Shown here: positions 35,634 through 44,485 of the stretch, one piece after another
Layout of the letters: each line of letters starts with the position of its first letter
How positions within the stretch are numbered: the first letter of the stretch is position 1
NCBI GenBank assembly: GCA_033439765.1
Contig: JAULSN010000002.1
Location: 6,572,001-6,636,000, forward strand
Direction: 5' to 3'
Source of the DNA: Lasiosphaeria ovina
Lineage: Eukaryota; Ascomycota; Sordariomycetes; Sordariales; Lasiosphaeriaceae
DNA: 64,000 nt
Translations under genes and position numbers: made by a program
Notes under the pieces: generated by a model
Database searches by the model: none
Told to the model about the DNA's origin: nothing
The model's input: the letters and a program-made list of their open reading frames with translations, nothing else

Positions 35634-35705
35634 TTAAAGAAACAACCAAGCTAAAAAGTAGGGATAAGCTGCCGCCGCGAAAATAAAGAACACCACTTCA
35701 GATGT
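35634..35705 (-). pseudogene. Severed C-terminal tail of the membrane-protein gene
   Basis: Directly beyond the left end of the transposon, the minus strand continues the reading frame of the gene that breaks off at the right end. Removing the element and one TA copy, GAC CTA GTA joins ACA TCT GAA in frame and runs 23 further codons to TAA at 35636-35634. These codons encode a strongly hydrophobic stretch (VVFFIFAAAAYPYFLAWLFL), a plausible last transmembrane helix. The join is seen in sequence; its past use is inferred. Confidence 0.8.
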
Positions 35706-35707
35706 TA

Positions 35708-35775
35708 AGTTAGGTGGGGGGGTAATGGAACGGCACTGATCTAGAATATTCTGTATAAGCCGGGGCCACAATCAA
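35708..35775 (+). repeat. Left terminal inverted repeat of the pogo element
   Basis: 68 bases starting AGTTAGGTGGGGGGGTAATG. Pairs with 37504-37571 reversed, with six mismatches; at least three of these are C/T or G/A differences as expected after RIP. Confidence 0.95.
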
Positions 35776-35807
35776 TACCCCAAACAAAAGACGGCAAATC
35801 CTTCATT

Positions 35808-37424
35808 CTACAAAACTTCAATACAATCTTCGATATCCCCTGAATCTTCTGCTTCTTCCGTATCTTCTGACTCCTCTGTAGGACGTCCCACAGCTCTCTG
35901 AGCCTTACGAATAGTCTGGATATTCGTAAAGGTCGTATTTGGATCTTCCTCGACCTTCTTCCTCTTCCGGGCCCTCATCTCTTTAAGATAGTGCTCTAGA
36001 CTCTCGATCTTTCGTTTGCTAATAGCCAGTTCAAAGGCCTGTTCATCCAAAGCCTTACCAACCTTCCTGAGGAAGAGCCTGTCCCTTGGTATTGCCTTGA
36101 TGATACGTATAAACTCCCTCGCCTACGCTACGTAATCGTACGCCTTTCTAGGAGTCCTCTATTATACCTAATTATCTCTATAATCCTCCAGAATTGGTGT
36201 ACGGAGCATGCGGACCTCTGGAGTAGCTTATATAGCTCCAGGAATATATAGGGCGTTGGAATTTTTGAGGAGGAGTGGACTTATTAGGGGCTTCCTTATA
36301 TTCAAGGGCTAGAGGCTAGATACTAGCTATCTAGACCTAGTATTACTCTAAGTAACTATTTCTATACGTAAAATCTAGTAATACTCTAGAAAGGTATATT
36401 TTCTAGTAATAGATAAGTCGTTAAAGGTATTAGTAAGAAGATCTTCGAGCCGTTTATAATAAGCGCGTTTTAGAGGGCTAAATATAGCTAAATCTAGAGG
36501 CTGGAGGACGTAGGAGGTATAGGGAGGTAGATAAATAATATGGATATTATTTATAAATACCTCCTATATATAATCGACGGTTATATAGCTACCGTAGCCG
36601 TTAATAATAAGGAGTCGTTTCTTAGAGGGGTCGGCCGGTTTCGTTAAGGGTATGAATATATATTTTAGCTATTTAAGGCTTATCTCATCGGTAATCTACC
36701 TATTTTTAGTTATTATAAAATACTAGTCCTTAAATAGCTTTATATCTAAAGGAAACTATTATTATTATATACTTTTCCCCTTAAAAATAACTAGGGGGAG
36801 GAGGTAACGGCCGGTCGCCGAGATATACTCTATAAAAGTAGTCTATATACGGGTTCTAGGCTATTTCTTCTAAAGTACCTTAAAGGTACGGCTTCTAATA
36901 ATAAGGCCATTAGTCCCCCTACCTTCTATAATACCAGACTCGTCCTTATTCTAGCGATTCTCCGGCTTAATCGCTTTAATAGCTGGTATCTAGAAGTGGT
37001 TGAACTAAGGCCGAATTGTTGATTCCGTAGCGTTATTAATACGAGTAGAATCGACCCTCTTGGCTCTCTGGGTCTTCAAAACTAGATTACGGTTAATAAA
37101 GGCGCGGTACCACCCCCTTCCAAGTCGTCGAGGATCCCCCCTTTTAGCCAGGATGCGGCGTGCAAGCTCCCTAATCTATATATATATAGGGGGGACCCCT
37201 AAGGCTTATTAAAGAAGAACCTAGTTGGCCAAACGTTCCTCCTGGGCCTGTATAAGCCTTTATTCGTCTTGATGAGTAACCTTTCGAGGTAGTGAGCTAT
37301 GGAGACGGTTATAAAGGGTGGAAGGTGGAATGTTCCACTTACGCGCGACCTTGCGTAGTCGACGCGTTCTGACGGCTTCTTCGCAAGCCTTGCGGAGGTC
37401 TTCTTCGGTATATTGAATCTCCAT
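35808..37424 (-). pseudogene. Pogo/Fot1 transposase, collinear but riddled with stops
   Basis: From ATG 37424 to the stop at 35808 there are exactly 539 codons in one frame. The start encodes a CENP-B/psq-like helix-turn-helix (YTEEDLRKACEEAVRTRRL...KWNIPPSTLYNRL). It is followed by a second DNA-binding part (LVLKTQRAKRVDSTRINNAT), the DDE core (KKRLLIINGYGSYITVDYI, then INNIHIIYLPPYTSYVLQPLD) and the charged C-terminus (EQAFELAISKRKIESLEHYL). The first stop is at codon 55 (TAA 37262-37260), and several family Trp codons read TAG. In the core, the expected catalytic MDGHGSH reads INGYGSY, so an aspartate codon became AAC and a histidine codon TAC. All these are C:G-to-T:A changes with no net indel, the hallmark of RIP. 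The enzyme is dead. Confidence 0.92.
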
Positions 37425-37503
37425 TGAAAAAGGAAAGGAATGATGAAAAGATGAAGAAAATTGGAAAAGAATTGGTTGAGTTATGAGCTTTTAATATTGA
37501 GGG

Positions 37504-37571
37504 TTGGTTGTGGCCCCTGCTTTTACAGAATGTTCTAGAGCAGTGCCGTTCCATTACCCCCCCATCTAACT
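37504..37571 (-). repeat. Right terminal inverted repeat of the pogo element
   Basis: Reverse-complement partner of 35708-35775, ending in AACT next to the TA target duplicate. Its first bases (AGTTAG on the minus strand) give the interrupted host gene its present Ser codon and TAG stop. Confidence 0.95.
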
Positions 37572-39600
37572 TACTAGGTCCATCGCCAGATAGGTTGTTG
37601 AACTTTTCAGTCCATATTTGACTCCCCACACCGTATAGAGGCTATAGAATCCAAACATAACAAGCATTAGGACCCACGACGCCCATCTATGCCAGGGTCT
37701 CAAGTTCGAGATTGATTGTTCAATGTGGAGGCAAACATAAATATACAGCCAACAAGCAGAGGGAGAGACTAAGAGAACAAACACAGAATAATATTGGAGA
37801 ACGTTAGCGGCGCCCTCGCTTGGGTAGCTGACTAGGTCGATGAAAAAGAGAACTGTCGCGGCCAGGATTTGCAGGCATGTCAGCGCCACGGCCGGCTGTA
37901 ATAGGCATGTCCCGTGATGGTAGTAGTCGCGATCAAGGTTGTTTCGTACAAGGCGTCGGATTTCGCGAGTTTCAGGGGGCAGACCCCCCTGATCCAACTC
38001 GTCATGTAGCCCCTCGAACTGGGAGGGTGCTGATTCTGGAGAATGGTGGGCGCCAGCAAGATTATTTTCTGTAGATAGGCTGCCTGGGCGAGTACTGGGT
38101 TCCGAATCAGATGTGCCAGTAGCCCGCCAAAGTTCCGAGAAGACCCCAGCAGTCGTAAGGAGCGGGGCGACAAGAAGAAAAGCAGGAAGAATCTGACCAA
38201 ACGCCCAGCTGTCCTCGTCAATGACGACAGACTGCTTTGCGAGGAACAGCTTTATCGTTCCCCATATTGCGGATACGAGTAGCCAGTATATCTTATGGGC
38301 TGTTAGCTCAAATCCCAATTTCGTCCCTGACTGATGCGTGGGCATGGGAAAGGGGGAAAAGAAACGGAAGGCCTACATCTGACAAACTTGAGCCGAGCAA
38401 GTCGGCGTAGATCCTTAACATGAGCATGTTTGTCATTTGCGAGCAGAATAACGCCCTCTTTAACCACAGTGGTTTGACACGGGGCTTCCGTTCCATAGAG
38501 GGAGGTTCTATCCCATATACACGTCGAAGATAGGCCTTATATTTGTTGCTCACGGCTCCTCTTGCCTTCTTGACGGCGTTTGATAGCGACGACTGAAGCT
38601 TTATTACCCGGCTGCCGAGACTGAAGACGAGGAGCAACATCGATATGAGAACGGACTGGAAACTGGACGATGCCTCGAGGCTCACGTCGGTGACGGCATA
38701 GTGCCACTCGATTGCTCTTTGAGGGCTGAAGAAGCAGATTGCGTAAGAACCAGGGAGACCCGCTGATCCTTGTCTCTGTTCCTGATCCTCTCCCTGATTA
38801 TCGTCTTGGCTCCGCCACGCAGGCCAGTTGAAGAACAGGGTGGGGCCTATCGCCGTGAGAAGCATCACGGACAGGATTATCATTAGGGATAGCCGAATCC
38901 ACTTTTCGAACGGCCGCCGGTGCAGATATCGGCGTAAAACGGTGAGACCGGCGATATGCGTAAGATTAGAGAACCAGGCAACCAATCCGACCAGGAGGAA
39001 GTGATAAGCTGAGATGCCGTGTCCCAGGTCCGCGCAGCCACTGACGAGAATGCCGAGACCGGTGACTATCTGGACATCGCACATAGCCAAGATGACCTGG
39101 GAATGTTAGTATGACGACACCAACCGTTGAGAGCGATTGGGCATAGATATTAAGGGGAAACCGATGCTGACTTTATCGAATGCGGCTTGGAGCTTGGGGT
39201 TCCTCCTCATCCACTGGAGTGCTGGCGGCTGTCCAGTGGGCGAGAGTGACCCGAACACCGTCTCGACCATGGTCTTAAACAGCGCATCAATTGGATTGGC
39301 GACCCAGCGGCGGGTGCTATTACCGCCAGCTGGAAGTTCAAATGGATCCTGGCTTGGATCGAATATTAAGAAATAATGGATGAGAACGAGGACAACGCAT
39401 ATCCATGCTGTCCCCAAGTAACCGGTAAGAACCTGAGGTCCATGTCAGCACGCGCGCGCGTCCCAGGCGACTTGTAGGATTGCGATGCCACTTACCCCTG
39501 GACCAGCCACATCAGCGTATGGCTCGAGCTCTCGCCCCCGCGATGGCTCGATGGGCCGATTGCTCGGGGCGTGATTGACGTAGGCTGCTGTTTCTTTTTT
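37566..39600 (-). CDS. Multi-pass membrane protein, C-terminus truncated by transposon
   Basis: A fungal integral membrane protein of unknown function with at least seven hydrophobic segments. Exons seen: 39600-39496, 39432-39172, 39096-38377 and 38291-37566. Splicing gives GPG/VLTGYLGTAWIC, AFDK/VILAMCDVQIVTGLGILVSG and SLSD/IYWLLVSAIWGT, blocks typical of a common ascomycete membrane family. The introns carry CTAAC branch sites; the last uses an AAG acceptor. The present product ends ...MDLVS with a TAG contributed by the transposon repeat, losing a final helix. No initiator ATG is visible: upstream of 39600 there is a good 3' splice signal (GGGCTAACAAGTAG), so a first exon is expected, but beyond it lies the antisense of a monooxygenase relic. 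The gene is therefore damaged at its end and possibly at its beginning. Confidence 0.75.
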
Positions 39601-39689
39601 CTACTTGTTAGCCCGTGCTGCATGTGCTTGGTGTGATCGTGATCAACCATGAACTGACAAGTCTGAATACCTCACCTACGTCTGTCTAG

Positions 39690-40107
39690 CTGATCTTCGA
39701 CCAGCCGAACCCGCAGGGCTATTCCCAGTGGGAGCACAAGTCGACGCCGAAGTACGCGAGGGGCCGCGTGTACATCGTTGGCGACGCGGCACACGCCACA
39801 ACACCAGGGCAGGGCGCGGGTGTAGGGCAGGCGTTTGAGGATGCGGCAGTTCTGGGGGCGCTCTTCGGCAGCGTGGCGCGCCCTGAGGATATTGACGCGG
39901 CTTTCAAGGCGTTTGACGCGGTGTAGCGGCCGCGGTGCCAGCGCGTCATCAACTCGAGTCGTGGGACGGGCAGGATCATCTGTGGGCAGGAAAAGGACGT
40001 CGGCTTGGGCCCCGGATAGGCTGAGGCCGGCGTTTGCCCCGCGCTGGGCCTTCATCTCAGGCCTCGACCTCGAGGAATACAAGCGGGAGGCTCTGGTTTG
40101 TGCATGT
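39690..40107 (+). pseudogene. C-terminal relic of a FAD-dependent monooxygenase
   Basis: Translating from 39690 gives LIFDQPNPQGYSQWEHKS and RVYIVGDAAHATTPGQGAGV, then QAFEDAAVLGALF, the FAD-binding GD motif of salicylate-hydroxylase-type aromatic monooxygenases. The frame meets TAG at 39924-39926 (after FKAFDAV) but conserved sequence continues (RPRCQRVINSSRGTGRIICGQ). A frame change near 40015 then leads into LRPAFAPRWAFISGLDLEEYKREA, the usual C-terminal block. The N-terminal two thirds, including the GxGxxG motif, are absent. TAG may derive from CAG. It is a truncated, frameshifted remnant, not a working enzyme. It may begin at an old splice acceptor (GTCTAG just before 39690). Confidence 0.85.
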
Positions 40108-42742
40108 TGTTGGATGGAGATTCTCGTACAGTTTTAGGATACAAGTTCAGACTCGCAGGAGGCAGTGAGTTCACGCAACTCCCGCGTGCAGCTTGGGAAG
40201 AATGGATGTTGCATTTGTTTTCAAACTCGACTTGAATTTACTCTTGCTAATTACCTGGTAGCGATGAGGGCACGAAGCTGGCGTCAGCCATCTTTGTCTC
40301 TACTGCCGTTCCGACTTCCTCTCCCTCTCCTTCTGCTGATCCGGTCAGTTTCGTTGAAGAAGGCAGGAGCAGCAGCACCCAAAGAAAAAGCGATGGTTAC
40401 ACAAACGGCAGCCTCGGGGGTGACCCACATGCGGTGGATTCCCCAATTTTTGCAGTCGTGCACGGAGCAACTTGGTTGTTTATAAAACAGAATTTCCCGC
40501 CCGCCTTCTTCCTCTTCTTTTTCTTTTCTTCTTCATACTTACCTAGGCTGAGTGTAGGGAGCTCAAGATTCCTCTACACCGCAGTAGGAGACCTGCATTG
40601 CACTCCGCGGTTGTCTCTTACAGTCATTCGTCCTTCGGGGCAGTGCGGCCTCAATTTTTGATTCCCACCTCATCTTCTGAAGACTCTTCTACTTATTTTT
40701 CACTGTGATCGCCGCTTTAGTGGCGACATGGGGAAGAATCATCTTTCTCTTGCCTTCTGTCCTCTTACTTTGCTGCCTTGAATGCCCGTAGCTGCCTGCG
40801 TACGCCACAGATTATGGCTGTCGCTGCCCTCGCTGCCTGGAGCACAGAACATGACCGTGACGAGTTTTCATTCGGTCCAGCTCCACGCAGCATGAGCCGA
40901 TACGCGGCTTCTGTATTGTAGTTCTTGATTTCCTCATCGAGTGTGAACCTCTAGAAGCATCTCTCGCTCCCTGTGGTCGGTCCCGCCGTCTGCCAGGCTA
41001 TCCTTCCGTGATGTTGGTGTGCCTCCAGTATGCGAAATCACTGCGCGTTGGCCGATTAAACCCTAACCTAGCCCTTTTGTGCGTGGCTTCAGCGCAAATT
41101 GGGGCCACGAGAGAACGAGGGCACGGGCTGGTAGTGTTGGCCCAAAACCGTCCGGTAGAACCTAAGGATCTGGTGGGGGGCGGCAGCTCGAGAATCAGAC
41201 ATACTATTATCTACGAAGCGGACGTCTCTGCTTTTGAGGAATCGCGTTGACCATGCTGGTGTACCAGAGTGCCTCGTCTTCTGGCGAGCCCCGGGATCAC
41301 GGTTCGCCACGTCACTCATTTTACCTCTCGCGTCTTCCTCCGTTCTTGCCATGCGTCGGGCTCACTGAACTGGCAGCGTACCTTTTTGCCAAACTGGGTC
41401 TCTGAGGCCTTGTTTCCCACCCACCAGAATTTCCTCCCGAGCCACCCAACCCGTCAGTGTCCTGCCTCTCTTCCTCGGTCGCCCAAATCTGCCCCTCCCA
41501 GTTGGCTGGCTCGTCCCACATCCGGCCCATCGATGCCCTCTGCTGCTGCTAACTGCCACAATCACAAAGCACAGATCGTGTCTAGCCGTTCCCTTGATTC
41601 TGCCCAACATCGAATACCCGTATCTGCAGACAGAAATGGCAGAAGCAGGCCGAAGAAGGCATTTAGCTGACAGTCTAGTCTGCCCATAAGAATGCCACAC
41701 TCGCGAGTCAACCGTCCGCTTCGCGAAATCACAGCGCAGAGATTTCCCACGCTCTCGACTGCCTCTCTATCTCGAAATTACTGCATGGCTGCGCCGGACC
41801 ATGCCAGGTAGGTACACCTCCACAGACTCCTTTCATGTAACCAATCAACAGTACTAGTTATGCTAACCAGAAAGCCCTGGCGTGATTACAGACGTTCACA
41901 GCTCGCTCCTCTGCCAACACTTGATCTCGCGACCGACATCCTCCGCGCCCACCTACCTAAGTCTACATGAACACCAAAAACATTCTCGGCTCCGCGGAGA
42001 TGAGACCCAAAGCCCATTGAACCTGTCAACTCTACACCACAGTTCGCCGCCGGCCTTGCCCGGGACCACATACAATCGAGCCAATCTAATTACCCTTCCT
42101 ACTAGATCCGTAAACACGCAAACAGATCTCCCCTCCAACCGCACAAGGCCACCTGCTTTCCACTCGTTCACCCACCTGCTTTCCACTCGTTCACCACTCG
42201 CCGACAACCAAACACAAACAACCTAGACTCTGCCATTGCCATGATGGCCACGAAGACCCGCAGCTCCCTCCACCCTCGGCCAAGACTCGACTATAACGTT
42301 GCTGGAGGATGTTGAGCCCACTCCAGCAACATGAGGAGGAGGTTTGATCTGGGGACTTCCATGTTCAAAATAAAACATTCGGGGCAGGGACATTGACACA
42401 TCTCTCTCAGTGCTGTGTGTTCAAGCCTGTGGTTCCGATGGCTGGCTTGGATGCTTGTCGAACAGGCCAAAGCGAGAGACACGGCAGCAGAGACTCGTCT
42501 CTTGTTCAATATCGGTTCACTGGAATAACGTGAAGAGTTGTCCTTCAGTTGCTCGACCAAGATTACACGGACTAATTAACGGACGCGCGGCACTGAGCTG
42601 GGACATGGTCTAGCAAGACCGTAGCCATATTTTGATTTAATTCGACAAGTAAATTCTGCCTCTCTCTCTAGCAACCTCGTTCTCAATCTCCGCAAATATC
42701 TTCGCTATTCCTATCCAAATCTAAATCCCGCACCAACCCCAA
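40108..42742. other. Intergenic, no supported gene
   Basis: About 2.6 kb with only short overlapping frames. 40500-40540 is pyrimidine-rich. A perfect 23-bp tandem duplication lies at 42149-42194. No transposon ends or RNA genes recognised. Confidence 0.5.
42149..42194. repeat. Perfect 23-bp tandem duplication
   Basis: Two identical adjacent copies of a unit beginning CCACCTGCTTTCCACTCG. Short and probably a slippage event. Confidence 0.9.
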
Positions 42743-44485
42743 TCACAGCTCGGCCTCGTCCATGTTCCGCACAAACAGCATGAGCCACTTGACGGTATTG
42801 ACGTGGCTCGCGACGCTGATCTTTTCGTTGACGGTGTGGATGTTCTCGAGGCCGGTGCCCTCGTCCGCATCATAGCCAGGCCCGAAGCGGAAGATGTGCC
42901 TCGTCAGGGCCCAGTAGTACCTCGTATCTGTGTTGCCGGTCATGATGCCCGGGGCCACGACGACGCCGTCGCCGCCGTACAGGGCGCGCACGGTGCCGGC
43001 GAGCACGGCATACGGCCGGCCGTCGGCGGGCGTGACGGGCGACGGGGGGACCTCGATGCGCGAGGCCTCAAGCGTGATCGACGACGGGCCCTCGCCGCCG
43101 TCGAAGGCGTGCAGCGTCAGGTTGTGCCTGTGCGCGATGCCGGTTGCGATTCCGGCTAGCCGGTTGTACACCAGGTCGCGCGTGTCGCCGATGTTGATGC
43201 GGTGGTTGACGGTGGCGCTGGCGCGCTCGGGCAGCGCATTGATCTTGACGCCGCCGCCGACCACGTCGACGGCCTGCGACGTCTGCATCAGGTACTGGAT
43301 CTCGGGGCCCTGCTTGGCGGCTTCCAGGGCGAGGTGGTCGGGCTTGGCTTTGCAGGTGCTGCGCGAGGGCGACGACAGGCGCTTCGAGAGCAGCTTCTTG
43401 AGCTTGCTGGGGAAGTCGGGCGAGTGGGCGGCGCCGCACTGCAGCTGGGTATAGTAGGGGTTTTCGTCCTCGAGGTGGGTGCGGTACTGCCCGTCTTCGA
43501 GGCGCACGATTAGCTCGCTGAGCACACCGATGCTCGTGTGCTGGGGCGGGATGGACGAGTGCCCGCCGGGCATGCGGACAGTTATCTTGACGTCCGTGTA
43601 GCCCTTTTCTGCCGTGCCGGGCTTGGCGAAGAGCACGCCCCAGGCTCGCTCAAAGGTGGCGCCCTCGTCGACGATGACGGCGAGGCTGTCATCCCCGTAC
43701 CGCTTCTGGATGGCGGACGACAGCGAGGACGCGCCCTGCTGGCCGCCGCACTCCTCGTCAAAGCCAAAAGAAAGAAGAAGGGTGCGCTTGGGCTCGAAGC
43801 CGGCCTGCAGCAGCAGCTCGACGGCCTCCATGGTGGCAATCAGCTGGTTCTTGCAGTCGTTGGACCCGCGGCCCCAGATGTACCTGCCGTCGTAGGCGCC
43901 GGAGAAGGGCGGATGGGTCCACGAGCCAACCGTCTCGGCCGGCACGGGCACCGTGTCCTGGTGCGCCATCAGCAAGGTGGGCTTGAGGGAGTCGTCGCTG
44001 CCCTTCCACGTGTAGAGAAGGCCGTGCGTGTTGATCTTGTCGACGGCGAGCTTGGCGTGGATGAGGGGGAACGTGTCCTTGAGGTAGGCGTGGAAGTCGT
44101 AGAAGACTTCCCACCTTGCATCCTCGCCGACGGGGCCCAGGTCGTCGAACGACTCGGTTTTGACCTTGACGGCGCCCGACAGCCGCTCGATCGTTTCGTT
44201 CCTGAAGCCGTCCGACGAGAGGTACTCGTAGATGCGGTCCAACTCGGTGTTTTTGGTGGGGAATATGGCGTCGGGCTGTTTGCAGCCATCTTCGACGCGA
44301 TATCTTGGCCTGCCAAGCGGCAGCCTCTGGAGTCCAATCGGGGCGCTATCTGGGAACAGCAGAGAAAGGGCGAAAGACAGAGCGAATATGCCGCCAACGA
44401 ACTTGGCAGTCTTGGGCCAACCCCGCTGTCCTTGCGGGGGCGGGGTTGCAACTGGGAGGGCCTTTTCCATGATGCGCGGTGGCAT
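42743..44485 (-). CDS. Carboxypeptidase S-like M20 metallopeptidase
   Basis: A 580-residue zinc peptidase of the M20/CPS1 family, which removes C-terminal residues from peptides in the vacuole. A single N-terminal membrane anchor (about residues 27-45, KFVGGIFALSFALSLLF) fits the type II topology of yeast carboxypeptidase S. Metal-site motifs: LLMAHQDTVPVP (His175, Asp177), GRGSNDCKN (Asp210), and GFDEECGG (Glu244-Glu245, catalytic plus metal ligand). The dimerisation/lid region includes VRMPGGHSSIPP and NHRINIGDTR; the end has APGIMTGNTDTRYYW and a metal-ligand-type H in NIHTVNEKI. One exon. The frame opens at TTG 44530, so I use ATG 44485; ATG 44470 is an alternative. Not linked in function to its neighbours. 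Confidence 0.93.
   Translation of the reverse strand: MPPRIMEKALPVATPPPQGQRGWPKTAKFVGGIFALSFALSLLFPDSAPIGLQRLPLGRPRYRVEDGCKQPDAIFPTKNTELDRIYEYLSSDGFRNETIERLSGAVKVKTESFDDLGPVGEDARWEVFYDFHAYLKDTFPLIHAKLAVDKINTHGLLYTWKGSDDSLKPTLLMAHQDTVPVPAETVGSWTHPPFSGAYDGRYIWGRGSNDCKNQLIATMEAVELLLQAGFEPKRTLLLSFGFDEECGGQQGASSLSSAIQKRYGDDSLAVIVDEGATFERAWGVLFAKPGTAEKGYTDVKITVRMPGGHSSIPPQHTSIGVLSELIVRLEDGQYRTHLEDENPYYTQLQCGAAHSPDFPSKLKKLLSKRLSSPSRSTCKAKPDHLALEAAKQGPEIQYLMQTSQAVDVVGGGVKINALPERASATVNHRINIGDTRDLVYNRLAGIATGIAHRHNLTLHAFDGGEGPSSITLEASRIEVPPSPVTPADGRPYAVLAGTVRALYGGDGVVVAPGIMTGNTDTRYYWALTRHIFRFGPGYDADEGTGLENIHTVNEKISVASHVNTVKWLMLFVRNMDEAEL

Larger units (their letters stand above)
35708..37571 (-). mobile_element. 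Fot1/pogo-type DNA transposon, RIP-inactivated, complete
   Basis: A 1,864-bp element bounded by 68-bp terminal inverted repeats (35708-35775 and 37504-37571) that match at 62 of 68 positions and begin AGTTAG. Both ends abut TA (35706-35707 and 37572-37573), the target duplication of the Tc1/mariner-pogo group. Size, ends and encoded protein fit the Fot1 family; the repeats are longer than the 44 bp of the original Fot1. The element inserted into the last coding segment of the membrane-protein gene on the same strand. TA dinucleotides are abundant throughout. Confidence 0.93.
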
